DNA of 21,807 nucleotides from Lachnospiraceae bacterium UBA1683. GTDB lineage: Bacteria; Bacillota; Clostridia; Lachnospirales; Lachnospiraceae. Positions within the stretch are counted from its first letter, which is position 1; the number at the start of each line of letters is the position of its first letter. The notes under the pieces are model-generated. The model ran no database searches. It saw only the letters and a program-made list of their open reading frames with translations, and was not told the origin of the DNA. The DNA is taken from NCBI GenBank assembly GCA_002320245.1, contig DCKD01000006.1:1-21807 (forward strand), in the 5' to 3' direction. This document shows positions 8,036 to 16,102 of the stretch, piece after piece. Made by a program: the position numbers and the translations under genes.

Positions 8036-8383
8036 TTATTTTACTAATTCTTTTACTTTTGCTCTCTTACCTACACGTCCTCTTAAGTAGTTCAGTTTCG
8101 CTCTTCTTACTTTACCTCTGCGGACAACTTCTACTCTCTCAACATGTGGGGAATGGATTGGCCAGGTTTTCTCAACTCCGACTCCGTTGGAGTTCTTCCT
8201 TACTGTGAAAGTTTCTCTGACTCCGCCGCCCTGTCTCTTTAAAACAGTTCCTTCGAAAACCTGAATTCTTTCACGGTTACCCTCTTTAATCTTAGCGTAT
8301 ACTTTTACAGTATCACCTACGCTGAATTCCGGAGCGTTCTCTTTAATCTGCTCTGCTTCAATATTCTTAATAATATCGTTCAT
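8036..8383 (-). CDS. rplS: 50S ribosomal protein L19
   Basis: A 115-residue L19, located at the 30S/50S interface. The whole chain follows the family, for example FSVGDTVKVYAKIKEGNRERIQVFEG near residues 20-45, RETFTVRKNSNGVGVEKTWPIHSP near 58-80 and the C-terminal RRAKLNYLRGRVGKRAKVKE. AAGGAGG lies nine bases before the ATG. It usually follows trmD directly, but here a glycoside hydrolase gene intervenes and rplS has a promoter of its own. Confidence 0.98.
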   Translation of the reverse strand: MNDIIKNIEAEQIKENAPEFSVGDTVKVYAKIKEGNRERIQVFEGTVLKRQGGGVRETFTVRKNSNGVGVEKTWPIHSPHVERVEVVRRGKVRRAKLNYLRGRVGKRAKVKELVK

Positions 8384-8467
8384 TGTGTGACCTCCTTAAT
8401 ATTTGACGTTCTTAACACCTTTGTGTGCCAGAGGACCATCGCTCTTCTTTTCACAAACAACTGTTGT
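8384..8467 (-). ncRNA. rplS 5' leader, possible L19 leader RNA
   Basis: About 75 bases of transcript would precede the rplS start when transcribed from the promoter at 8468-8496. It can form small stems (for example GUGU/ACAC pairings around 8420-8440). Ribosomal L19 leaders are known cis-regulators in Firmicutes, but I could not match a specific consensus by eye. Confidence 0.25.
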
Positions 8468-8496
8468 ATTTTATCATACTTATCGCCAAGATGCAA
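8468..8496 (-). promoter_or_regulatory. Promoter of rplS
   Basis: On the minus strand TTGCAT (8496-8491), a 17-base spacer and TAAAAT (8473-8468) form a good vegetative promoter inside the spacer between the glycoside hydrolase gene and rplS. It makes rplS independent of the upstream operon. Confidence 0.72.
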
Positions 8497-8508
8497 GGGG
8501 TTTTCCTC

Positions 8509-8537
8509 AAAAAATATTTGTCGTAAAAAATATTTGT
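8509..8537. repeat. 13-bp AT-rich direct repeat after the glycoside hydrolase
   Basis: AAAAAATATTTGT occurs twice (8509-8521 and 8525-8537) just after the glycoside hydrolase stop and next to the -35 of the rplS promoter. No hairpin terminator is visible there. It may act as an AT-rich upstream element for the rplS promoter. Confidence 0.5.
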
Positions 8538-8554
8538 ATAATTATTTGCAAAAA

Positions 8555-10786
8555 TTATTCGCATCTCTTAATCTGGTTCAGCGCCGCATTCATTCCGAGC
8601 AACTGCTCTTTTGTTACGGTTACTCCTGCTGTTCCCATCATGCCTGTCAGTCTCAGGATTGTGAAACTTCCAAGCATCTTCAGCAGCGCATCATTCAACT
8701 GCATTCCTTCTCCGGATGAGGATTCCGCCATCTTCTGGAACATGCCCGTCAGAAGCTGTGCCCCCTCCGGCGCTTTCATGATATCCTCAATTGTATCATT
8801 CAGAGAATAGCAGCCTTCCACTTCTGTGATATCAAACCAGTTCAGGACTGCCCCTTTTTCTTTCAGACGATATTCCTCATTAAATGTGTCCACTTTGCGG
8901 ATGTGGCTCTCGTCTGTACAATCTCCCGCTACCGCCTTCAGCGCTGACTCCCCTGCGTTCGGCACTTCGAAGTAGAAGAAATGTTCTTTACTTTCCTGCT
9001 TTCCAAGACTCTGTCCATTTACAAAAAGCTCTATTTCCGGAAGGTTGGAGTATACCGTTACCTTTGTCACATCCTCCACACGGTCAACGTAACGTTTTCC
9101 GCAGATATGTACGAACGGCTCGTCAGACAGCCATGCTTTGTATGCATAAAATGCATCTTTCTTATATTTCCGGTCAAATGTAATCAGCCCCTTATGGTTC
9201 TGTCCATTCTCCCCGCCTTCATTTCGTGCATCAGCGCCAAAATCAAACATGTTCCATACGTGGGTTGCCCATATATATGGTCTTGTGTAAAGCTGCTTAA
9301 TCAGCTCCTCGTGGTAGTGCGCCTGATATTCCTCCGTATAATCGCCCTGTTTCGGATTCGATGTATGCCAGTTCAGCGCCTCACACCCATACTCGCTCAC
9401 GCCAACCGGAATATTAGGGAATTCTTTATGGAAATTGTCAAACCACGGTCCGTTCATCGACGTATTTCCGCCATACCACCCAAAGTAATGGTTGTAAGAA
9501 ACCACATCCGGAATCTGGATATATGGATCATGGATATCACACATAGATACTACCGCCATAGTTGTCAGCCTTGTTTTGTCCATCTCATGCACCATATCAT
9601 TCAGGATATTGTGATTTTCAAGCAAATCTTCGGTAGATTTCCCGGACATTGTAATCTCATTGGATAATCCCCATACAACAATGGACGGATGATTGTAATT
9701 CTGGGTTATCAGTTCTTTCATCTGGGAAATTGTATTCTCACGGCCAGCCGGCATGTGGTTGGAGATGTATGGAATCTCTGCCCAGATTACCAGTCCCTTT
9801 TCATCACAAAGATCATAGAAATACTGGTCATGCTGATAGTGGGCCAGGCGGATTGTCGTCGCTCCAAGCTCGCAGATCAGCTCAATATCTTCCCTGTGAT
9901 GCTCCGGAAGAAGTGCATTTCCATATCCCCATCTATCCTGATGGCGGGATACGCCGCGCAGCGGGTAGCTTTCCCCGTTCAGAATGAAACCTTTTTCAGG
10001 ATCAATCTCATAGAACCGGCATCCGAACCGTGTGCTGACAGCATCTAAAGTCTCTTTAGCGTTCTCTAGAGACACTTCTGCTGTATAGAGATATGGATCT
10101 TTCTTTCCATTCCACAGATGCACATTCGGAATTACAAACTCTGCCTTTGTATCCGCTGCGGATTTTTTCTCTGCTACTACATTTCCCTCTTTGTCTTTGA
10201 TTGTATAAACCAGTGTCTGGTCTTCCTTTGCATTTGTAAGGTACACTTTCACCTCAACCTTTGCATCAGTTCCTTGTACTTCCGGGGTTACTTTAATTCC
10301 GGGTCCTCCGTAATAATCCAAATCAAAATGAGATTCACTCACCGCAATCAGATTGACATTCCGGTACAGTCCGCCGTAGAATGTAAAGTCTGCCATCTGT
10401 GGATACACCGTTTCGTTTGCACTGTTATCTACAGCGATTACAAACAGATTCTTATCTTCCAATACATCTGTGACATTTACTCTCCATGTAGAATATCCGC
10501 CGTCATGGTGCGCCAGTTTCTTTCCGTTTACATACACATCTGCAGAAGAATTTGCTCCGCACAGCTCCAGATAATATTGCTCTGCCTCCGGCAGGTCAAT
10601 ACGCTCTGCTTCCTTTGCATAATATGCCGTTCCGCGGTAATAGTCGGAACCCCCGTCCTGTCCGTCAATAGCATTCCATGAGTGCGGCAGATTTACCCAG
10701 TACCATTTTTCCGGCATTGTCTGAGGCACCTCTGCCGCCTCCTTTGTAAATGCCCATTTTGTATTGAAATTAATTACTTCTCTCAT
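8555..10786 (-). CDS. Family 2 glycoside hydrolase (beta-galactosidase/beta-glucuronidase type)
   Basis: A 743-residue GH2 enzyme without a signal peptide, so cytosolic. Order: N-terminal sugar-binding jelly roll (about 1-150, with LPHSWNAIDGQD and YRGTAYY), an Ig-like domain (about 165-255) and a TIM barrel (about 258-560). The barrel has the acid/base Glu377 in WGLSNEI and the nucleophile Glu465 in SEYGCE. A DUF4982-like beta domain (about 565-640) and a Met-rich helical tail (about 655-743) follow. The tail resembles short C-terminal domains I associate with several clostridial glycosidases. AAAGGAGG precedes the ATG. The substrate (beta-galactoside, glucuronide or other) cannot be decided by reading. 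It interrupts the otherwise conserved trmD-rplS order, which suggests insertion. Confidence 0.9.
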   Translation of the reverse strand: MREVINFNTKWAFTKEAAEVPQTMPEKWYWVNLPHSWNAIDGQDGGSDYYRGTAYYAKEAERIDLPEAEQYYLELCGANSSADVYVNGKKLAHHDGGYSTWRVNVTDVLEDKNLFVIAVDNSANETVYPQMADFTFYGGLYRNVNLIAVSESHFDLDYYGGPGIKVTPEVQGTDAKVEVKVYLTNAKEDQTLVYTIKDKEGNVVAEKKSAADTKAEFVIPNVHLWNGKKDPYLYTAEVSLENAKETLDAVSTRFGCRFYEIDPEKGFILNGESYPLRGVSRHQDRWGYGNALLPEHHREDIELICELGATTIRLAHYQHDQYFYDLCDEKGLVIWAEIPYISNHMPAGRENTISQMKELITQNYNHPSIVVWGLSNEITMSGKSTEDLLENHNILNDMVHEMDKTRLTTMAVVSMCDIHDPYIQIPDVVSYNHYFGWYGGNTSMNGPWFDNFHKEFPNIPVGVSEYGCEALNWHTSNPKQGDYTEEYQAHYHEELIKQLYTRPYIWATHVWNMFDFGADARNEGGENGQNHKGLITFDRKYKKDAFYAYKAWLSDEPFVHICGKRYVDRVEDVTKVTVYSNLPEIELFVNGQSLGKQESKEHFFYFEVPNAGESALKAVAGDCTDESHIRKVDTFNEEYRLKEKGAVLNWFDITEVEGCYSLNDTIEDIMKAPEGAQLLTGMFQKMAESSSGEGMQLNDALLKMLGSFTILRLTGMMGTAGVTVTKEQLLGMNAALNQIKRCE

Positions 10787-10900
10787 CGTAAATTTGTCCT
10801 CCTTTTATTTCCGGTTCTGCTGTCAGGGACTCCTCTCCCATCACTGCTGCTGTTACTATGTTACCGCAAAACAAAAAGGCACTGTTAGAACAATTTTTCA

Positions 10901-11713
10901 TTATTTTGGTAAATTTTTTAGCCATTTTTTCTCTTTTTCTGTCAGTTCACACTTCTCCAGTAAGTCCGGCCTTCGCTCTTTCGTCCTGAGAATAGACTGC
11001 TCACGGCGCCATTTTTCAATATTCGCGTGATGTCCGGACATTAATACCTCCGGCACTTTTCTGCCGTGCCACTCCTCCGGTCTGGAATACTGCGGATATT
11101 CCAGAAGATTGTCTTGAAATGACTCAAATTCTGCCGACACGTCATTATGCAGCACCCCCGGAACCAACCGTGAAACCGCATCTACCATCACCATCGCCGG
11201 AAGTTCTCCGCCAGTCAGCACATAATCCCCAATGGACACATAATCGGTCACAATTTCTTCCAGTACACGCTCATCAATTCCTTCGTAATGTCCACAAAGC
11301 AGGATAAGGTCTTCCTCCTGTGCCAGTTCTTCTGCCATTTCCTGGCTGAAAACATCCCCCTGCGGGGAAAGGTAGACTACCCGGAGTTTTGTTTCATTTC
11401 CATTATTCTTACATGCGTCCTCCGTTTTTGATTCTCCGCCGGATTTAACGCTTTCCAGTTCTTCCCGCTTTCTTTTCAGGATTGCGTCCTCCACCGCTTT
11501 ATATGCCAGGTACACCGGCTCTGCCTGCATCAGCATCCCGGCGCCGCCGCCATACGGGTAATCATCTACACTCTGATGCTTATTAAATGCATAATCCCGG
11601 ATATTTACCGCCTCAATTGACAGCAAATCCCTATCCACCGCGCGGCCGATGATACTTGTATTCAGCCCATTCATTACCATCTCCGGGAATAATGTTAAAA
11701 TATGGAAATTCAT
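10901..11713 (-). CDS. trmD: tRNA (guanine-N1)-methyltransferase TrmD
   Basis: A 270-residue SPOUT methyltransferase making m1G37 in tRNAs with G36, which prevents frameshifting. Typical motifs: DYPYGGGAGM (51-60), YLSPQG (114-119), LCGHYEGIDERV (139-150) and the SAM knot SIGDYVLTGGELPAMVMVDAVSRLVPGVL (160-188). Residues about 78-109 are an extra charged, low-complexity stretch (Lys/Glu/Ser/Asn) where most TrmD proteins have a short loop, explaining a length above the usual 240-250. Its ATG shares one base with the rimM stop (TAATG), so the two are coupled. Confidence 0.96.
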   Translation of the reverse strand: MNFHILTLFPEMVMNGLNTSIIGRAVDRDLLSIEAVNIRDYAFNKHQSVDDYPYGGGAGMLMQAEPVYLAYKAVEDAILKRKREELESVKSGGESKTEDACKNNGNETKLRVVYLSPQGDVFSQEMAEELAQEEDLILLCGHYEGIDERVLEEIVTDYVSIGDYVLTGGELPAMVMVDAVSRLVPGVLHNDVSAEFESFQDNLLEYPQYSRPEEWHGRKVPEVLMSGHHANIEKWRREQSILRTKERRPDLLEKCELTEKEKKWLKNLPK

Positions 11714-12216
11714 TACACAAGTCCCTCCAGTAAATGTACGCTCATCTGCATCTTTTCCACATCCACATCCAAAATGCAGTCATGGATTGCCGGAATCAGC
11801 ACTTCTCCATGTTTCTCAAATTCCACCACATAAACTTCATTTGCCCCGGTCTCAATCACATCTTTCAGTTCCCCGGTCTCACCTTCATCTGTCACAACCT
11901 TCATACCGATTAAATCCGCGATATAATATTCGTCCTCTCCGAGCCCTACCGCATCTTCCCTTGTGACAAACAGACCCTTACCTTTATACATTTCTATATC
12001 ATTTATGTTATCGATGCCTTTGAATTTCAGAATGGCAAACTGTTTAAAAAACTTCACGCCCTGAATCTCCAACTGCATCTGCTCTTTTCCGGTATCCAAT
12101 ATCACCTGTTTCAACATTCTGAACCGCTGTACATCATCTGTTGTCGGAAATACTTTCACCTCCCCACGCACCCCGTGCGTAGACGAGATAACTCCCACTT
12201 GCAATAGCTGTTCCAT
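11713..12216 (-). CDS. rimM: 16S rRNA processing protein RimM
   Basis: A 167-residue ribosome maturation factor that binds S19 and helps assemble the 30S head. The N-terminal beta-barrel has the signature VGVISSTHGVRGEVKVFPTTDD (residues 7-28). The C-terminal PRC-barrel includes EYYIADLIGMKV and VLIPAIHDCILDVD. AGGAGG is placed upstream of the ATG. It is followed by trmD with a one-base overlap and preceded by khpA after 86 bases. The usual rpsP-khpA-rimM-trmD order is kept. Confidence 0.96.
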   Translation of the reverse strand: MEQLLQVGVISSTHGVRGEVKVFPTTDDVQRFRMLKQVILDTGKEQMQLEIQGVKFFKQFAILKFKGIDNINDIEMYKGKGLFVTREDAVGLGEDEYYIADLIGMKVVTDEGETGELKDVIETGANEVYVVEFEKHGEVLIPAIHDCILDVDVEKMQMSVHLLEGLV

Positions 12217-12263
12217 ATAAACCTCCTTTATTTGTAACTGTTCATTTACATTTACAAAAGAAA

Positions 12264-12292
12264 GGGGCAGTCCTCACATGGAAGCCTGTCCC
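12264..12292. repeat. Possible degenerate copy of the GGGGACAGTCCC palindrome
   Basis: GGGGCAGTCC and GCCTGTCCC face each other across about 10 bases in the khpA-rimM spacer. On the minus strand the imperfect stem is followed by a T-rich run (TTTCTTTT), so it may also act as an attenuator. The likeness to the three good copies is partial and could be chance. Confidence 0.3.
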
Positions 12293-12302
12293 TCTTTTCC
12301 CG

Positions 12303-12533
12303 TTATTGAACGATATCAACAACTACTCTCTTATCTTCTTTGGCTGCAGCAGCCTTTACAACAGAACGGATTGCTTTTGCGATACGCCCCTGCTTTCCGA
12401 TTACTTTTCCCATATCGCCGTCAGCGACATGTACTTCCAGCACGGTTGTCTTCCCATCCTGTTTTTCCGTGACAACCACGCCTTCCGGGTTGTCCACTAA
12501 TGCTTTCGCAATTACTTCTACTAATTCTTTCAT
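12303..12533 (-). CDS. khpA: KH-domain RNA-binding protein KhpA (YlqC)
   Basis: A 76-residue single KH domain with the GxxG loop in MGKVIGKQGRIAKAIRSVV (residues 41-59). KhpA binds RNA, partners with KhpB in Firmicutes and affects cell division and sRNA biology. It lies between rpsP and rimM, its standard place. The start follows a GGAGGTGCGCG-type site upstream of the ATG at 12533. Length is typical. Confidence 0.95.
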   Translation of the reverse strand: MKELVEVIAKALVDNPEGVVVTEKQDGKTTVLEVHVADGDMGKVIGKQGRIAKAIRSVVKAAAAKEDKRVVVDIVQ

Positions 12534-12587
12534 TCACGCGCACCTCCGCGAAAACAGCTTGTTTTACCTGAACTTAAACAGTGAAAT

Positions 12588-12833
12588 TTATTTCTCGATT
12601 CCCGCTGCCTTGAAAATTTTTCCAACAACTTCTGTTGGCTGAGCACCGTTGTTAAGCCATTTTTTAGCTGCTTCTTCGTCAACTTTGATTGCGCTTGGCT
12701 CACAGTTCGGATCATATGTTCCGATTTCCTCAATGAATCTTCCGTCTCTTGGAGATCTAGAATCAGCTACAATGATTCTATAAAAAGGAGCCTTCTTCTG
12801 TCCCATTCTTCTTAATCTGATTTTTACTGCCAT
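12588..12833 (-). CDS. rpsP: 30S ribosomal protein S16
   Basis: An 81-residue S16, an early assembly protein of the small subunit. The start AVKIRLRRMGQKKAPFYRI and the middle RDGRFIEEIGTYDPN are family signatures. It follows ffh after 81 bases. A TACAAT in that spacer could be a -10 box without a clear -35, so an extra promoter is possible but unproven. Confidence 0.98.
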   Translation of the reverse strand: MAVKIRLRRMGQKKAPFYRIIVADSRSPRDGRFIEEIGTYDPNCEPSAIKVDEEAAKKWLNNGAQPTEVVGKIFKAAGIEK

Positions 12834-12914
12834 GTTAAAATACCTGTCCTTTCTTTTTTCCTTACTACTTTGGCGGATTGTATCTTCCGCATACTTTTGT
12901 TTAAAATTTATGTG

Positions 12915-14273
12915 TTAAAAAGGTAATTTGAATCTGCCTTTCTTACCACCTTTGCCTCCCATGAGCCCCGGAAGTTTCTTCATCATCTTCCGTGTCTCAT
13001 TGAACTGTTTCACCATCCGGTTAACCTCTGATATATCGACGCCGGCGCCTCTTGCAATCCGGTGTTTCCGGGATGGATTGAGCAGATCCGGATTGTGCCG
13101 CTCCTCGATTGTCATGGAAAGAATCATTGCTTCCATTCCCGCCATCTTCTTTTCATTTTCCTCGGAATCCAACTCCGGTATCTTCTTTCCGCCAAGACCG
13201 CCAAGCCCCGGCATCATACCCATGACGCTTGATAGGCCTCCCATCTTCTTCATCTGAGCCATACTATCAAGGTAATCCTCATAATCAAACTGGGCTTTCT
13301 TCATCTTTTCCATTGTCTTTTTGGCTTTTTCCTCGTCCAGCTCTGTCCCTGCTTTTTCAATCAGTGTCAGGACATCTCCCATACCGAGAATACGGGATGC
13401 CATTCTATCGGGATAAAACTGTTCCAAATCGGAAAGTTTCTCCCCCATACCGACATAGAGAATCGGTTTGCCGGTCACTGCTTTAATTGACAGCGCTGCA
13501 CCGCCTCTTGTATCACCGTCGAGCTTTGTGACAATCACGCCATCAATCCCAATCTTTTCATTGAAATTGGATGCCACATTTACCGCATCCTGACCAGTCA
13601 TGGCATCCACAACCAAAATTGTCTGATGTACGGTAACTGTTTCCTTAATCTCCTGTAACTCTGCCATCATGTCTTCATCAATGTGAAGCCGTCCGGCAGT
13701 ATCCAGAATTACAATATTATTCTTGTTCTTCGCAGCATGTTCCATCGCAGCCTTTGCGATGTCAGCGGGTTTTATCTTATCTCCCATGGAAAAGACTTCC
13801 ACGCCCTGCTTTTCTCCATTGATTTCCAACTGTTTAATCGCAGCCGGCCTATAGACGTCACATGCAACAAGAAGAGGTTTCTTTCCTTTTAACTTGAACT
13901 TTCCTGCCAGCTTTGCAGTAGTTGTGGTCTTACCTGCTCCCTGCAGACCTGCCATCATAATGACCGTTGTCGCGCTGCCCGGCTGAAGCGCAATCTCCGT
14001 TGTCTCAGAGCCCATCAGCCGTACAAGTTCCTCATTTACAATCTTGATGACCATCTGACCAGGATTCAATCCATTCATTACATCCTGACCAATCGCCCGC
14101 TCCTGGACATCTTTTATAAATCCTTTTACAACCTTGAAGTTTACATCCGCCTCAAGAAGTGCCATCTTGACTTCCTTCAGAGCCGCTTTTACATCCTCCT
14201 CTGTCAGACGTCCTTTACTTCTCAGATTCTTAAATACATTTTGAAGTTTTTCTGTCAAGCTGTCAAATGCCAT
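12915..14273 (-). CDS. ffh: Signal recognition particle protein Ffh (SRP54)
   Basis: A 452-residue GTPase that binds signal sequences on ribosomes and docks with FtsY to target proteins to the membrane. An N-terminal helical bundle (1-95) is followed by the G domain with G1 GLQGAGKTT (109-117), DTAGR (191-195) and TKLDGDTRGG (249-258). The Met-rich M domain (about 300-452), which binds 4.5S RNA and signal peptides, comes last. The start is one base after the ylxM stop, a classic ylxM-ffh operon with likely coupling. Confidence 0.98.
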   Translation of the reverse strand: MAFDSLTEKLQNVFKNLRSKGRLTEEDVKAALKEVKMALLEADVNFKVVKGFIKDVQERAIGQDVMNGLNPGQMVIKIVNEELVRLMGSETTEIALQPGSATTVIMMAGLQGAGKTTTTAKLAGKFKLKGKKPLLVACDVYRPAAIKQLEINGEKQGVEVFSMGDKIKPADIAKAAMEHAAKNKNNIVILDTAGRLHIDEDMMAELQEIKETVTVHQTILVVDAMTGQDAVNVASNFNEKIGIDGVIVTKLDGDTRGGAALSIKAVTGKPILYVGMGEKLSDLEQFYPDRMASRILGMGDVLTLIEKAGTELDEEKAKKTMEKMKKAQFDYEDYLDSMAQMKKMGGLSSVMGMMPGLGGLGGKKIPELDSEENEKKMAGMEAMILSMTIEERHNPDLLNPSRKHRIARGAGVDISEVNRMVKQFNETRKMMKKLPGLMGGKGGKKGRFKLPF

Positions 14274-14274
14274 T

Positions 14275-14625
14275 CTATAACTCCTCTATAATCCGATTGG
14301 AAATCTGCCGAATCTGCCGCGTCATCTGCTCCGGGTTCTGTCCGGTCGCCTCATAGGTATCCAGAACGTTGTCAATCTCACCTACTTTTTCCTTAATAGA
14401 AAGGAACTTCTCTACCAGATGCAGCTTTTCTTCATATCCTTCCAGTATCTTCTGACACCGTTTCACCAAATCGTGTACACCCTGTCTGCTTATGCCTGCT
14501 TCCTGCGCAATCTCGCTCAGCGACAGGTCATCTAATACAAACTGCTCATACACTTCTTTCTGATGGTCGTTCAGCAATTCTCCATAAAAATCATACAATA
14601 ACGACTGTTCCAAAATCTCATTCAT
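14275..14625 (-). CDS. ylxM: YlxM, SRP-associated helix-turn-helix protein
   Basis: A 116-residue protein of the YlxM/p13 family, which in Firmicutes and mollicutes is encoded with ffh and modulates SRP function. A sigma-like helix-turn-helix is visible at about residues 18-60 (YGELLNDHQKEVYEQFVLDD, then LSLSEIAQEAGISRQGVHDLVKR). The rest is charged coiled helix. The ATG at 14625 is chosen because AAGGTGAT precedes it and a promoter ends just upstream. Longer in-frame starts would read through that promoter. Confidence 0.93.
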   Translation of the reverse strand: MNEILEQSLLYDFYGELLNDHQKEVYEQFVLDDLSLSEIAQEAGISRQGVHDLVKRCQKILEGYEEKLHLVEKFLSIKEKVGEIDNVLDTYEATGQNPEQMTRQIRQISNRIIEEL

Positions 14626-14641
14626 TATTATCACCTTTGCT

Positions 14642-14670
14642 ATCTTACATGAAATCCGCATACCTGTCAA
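14642..14670 (-). promoter_or_regulatory. Promoter of the ylxM-ffh run
   Basis: On the minus strand TTGACA (14670-14665), 17 bases and TAAGAT (14647-14642) form a strong vegetative promoter whose transcript would start only some 10 bases before the ylxM ribosome binding site. It is the likely head of the long translation and export run. Confidence 0.82.
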
Positions 14671-14687
14671 GTATTTTTTCTTGACAG
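14664..14687. promoter_or_regulatory. Palindrome overlapping the ylxM -35 box
   Basis: CTGTCAAG (14664-14671) and CTTGACAG (14680-14687) are a perfect 8-bp inverted repeat with an 8-base A/T spacer. One arm contains the TTGACA hexamer. This could be an operator for a dimeric regulator, or a weak terminator for the protease gene upstream. Confidence 0.45.
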
Positions 14688-14728
14688 CGGTTTTCTTTTT
14701 CCCGATTTTTGTTTTTCCTTTTACTTTT

Positions 14729-15658
14729 TTACCTCATCAGCCGTTCCATATCCAGCATTCCCCACCCTTGATTTCCTGACAAATCCGGTGTGCAGCTTTC
14801 CCGTAACTTCAATTTTACTTCCACATTTGTCATATCCGGATATTTGGATAACAGGCAGGCGATTGCACCGGATACCACCGGGGTTGCCATCGAAGTTCCG
14901 CTTTTGGCAACATACGGTTTTTTCCAACGGTTAATGTACCCCCCATTGCAGCTTATAATGTTTGTTCCCGGTGCAACCAAATCCGGTTTCACCACACACG
15001 ATTCCGTCGGTCCTCTTCCGGAATAATTCCATTCTTTTTCCGTCTTTCTTCCTGCAATCCCTACAGTATTCAGGTTTTTTTGAGAATATTCTGCCGATGC
15101 GCCCACCGTAATCACCTTCCGGCTGCTGCCCGGAACCGCAATTGTCCCCTGTTCCGGTCCGTAATTTCCTGCGGATACTACAACCACAAGCCCTGCATCC
15201 CACAGCGCCTCCACCCCTGCGACCAGCCGCTCCTCCTCCCGCTCGTGTAATTCCGGCTGCGCGCCTACAGAAATATTGACAATACGGAGATTGTATTTCC
15301 GCCGCATATACAATACCCAGTCAATCCCTTCCAATACACTCTTGACTGTGCCATTTCCCATACGGTCAAGCACCTTCGCCACAAGCAGCCCCGTCTCCGG
15401 TGCAATTCCTCCATAGAGACCGTCCGACATTTTTCCGCTGCCCGCAAGAATCCCTGCTACGTGCGTCCCATGCCCGCTGTCATCATAAATCTGCTGCCGC
15501 CGTCCGACAAAATCTGCAAATCCAAGGATTCTTCTGTCAAAATCCGGATGCAGAATAATTCCGGTATCGAGCACCGCTGCCACGATTCCATTTCCATGAA
15601 AATTTCCGTTTCTGATTTCCTTCGTCCAATATCCAATCGATTCTTTTACCCGCTTCAT
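14729..15658 (-). CDS. Subtilisin-like serine protease (S8), probably cytosolic
   Basis: A 309-residue subtilase. The catalytic triad is complete: Asp31 in AVLDTGI, His63 in GHGTHVAG and Ser256 in SGTSMATP, with oxyanion Asn165 in SAGNYG. There is no signal peptide, no membrane span and almost no propeptide: the catalytic domain starts within about 25 residues. This resembles the intracellular subtilisins of Firmicutes, but the typical N-terminal inhibitory LIPY-type segment is not obvious. A weak AGAG lies before the ATG. It is divergent from the Cys-rich gene and just upstream of ylxM. Targets are unknown. Confidence 0.9.
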   Translation of the reverse strand: MKRVKESIGYWTKEIRNGNFHGNGIVAAVLDTGIILHPDFDRRILGFADFVGRRQQIYDDSGHGTHVAGILAGSGKMSDGLYGGIAPETGLLVAKVLDRMGNGTVKSVLEGIDWVLYMRRKYNLRIVNISVGAQPELHEREEERLVAGVEALWDAGLVVVVSAGNYGPEQGTIAVPGSSRKVITVGASAEYSQKNLNTVGIAGRKTEKEWNYSGRGPTESCVVKPDLVAPGTNIISCNGGYINRWKKPYVAKSGTSMATPVVSGAIACLLSKYPDMTNVEVKLKLRESCTPDLSGNQGWGMLDMERLMR

Positions 15659-15802
15659 AAAAAAACTCTTTTTTTCACCTTATTCAATAAATGTACCCGT
15701 AGTGCGTCCCTTTGCAGGAAAAAGAAAAACTTTTTCTTCACACATTTTCAGGCAGATTCATATTATGAACTGTAAACAATCTTATTTGGAGGATTTACAA
15801 GA

Positions 15803-16027
15803 ATGAGTGATTTAACTGCTACAAACTGTGGATGCGACAATTGCGGAGGAAACTGGGGAAATAATAATTCCTGTCTGTGGATTATCCTTCTTCTTATCTT
15901 CTGCTGTGGATGTGGAAACAACAGAATGGGTGATGGCTGTGGATGCATGAATGATTCTTGCCTGTGGATTATCCTTATCCTCATCTTCTGCGGCGGATGT
16001 GGAAACGGATTCGGATGCGGATGCTAA
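15803..16027 (+). CDS. Small Cys/Gly-rich two-repeat protein (chorion-class high-cysteine type)
   Basis: A 74-residue protein with 15 Cys and many Gly and Asn. Two copies of a unit SCLWIIL(I/L)LIFC followed by CGCGN-like or GGCGN-like turns occupy about residues 23-39 and 52-68, so two hydrophobic strands or short spans alternate with Cys-Gly loops. GGAGG stands before the ATG. Similar proteins in Lachnospiraceae carry the name chorion class high-cysteine HCB protein 13, but no function is known. A coat, envelope or metal-binding role is speculation. A strong hairpin follows the stop. Confidence 0.8.
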   Translation: MSDLTATNCGCDNCGGNWGNNNSCLWIILLLIFCCGCGNNRMGDGCGCMNDSCLWIILILIFCGGCGNGFGCGC

Positions 16028-16057
16028 TCATAAAGAAAACTACCTAACTGTAAATCA

Positions 16058-16097
16058 GAATGAGGGGATGCGGTTTCAATACCGCATCCCCTCATTC
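16058..16097. terminator. Bidirectional hairpin terminator between convergent genes
   Basis: Perfect 17-bp arms (16058-16074 and 16081-16097) enclose a 6-base loop, between the Cys-rich gene (+) and the small gene at 16103-16243 (-). The downstream plus strand is T-rich (ACTTTTCTTTTCC) but not a clean T run. Confidence 0.75.
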
Positions 16098-16102
16098 CTG
16101 TG

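Noticed and set aside
8981..9667. 228-residue plus-strand frame inside the glycoside hydrolase
   Set aside because: Antisense shadow of an intact GH2 gene, rich in Cys/His/Arg as such shadows are, without a start signal.
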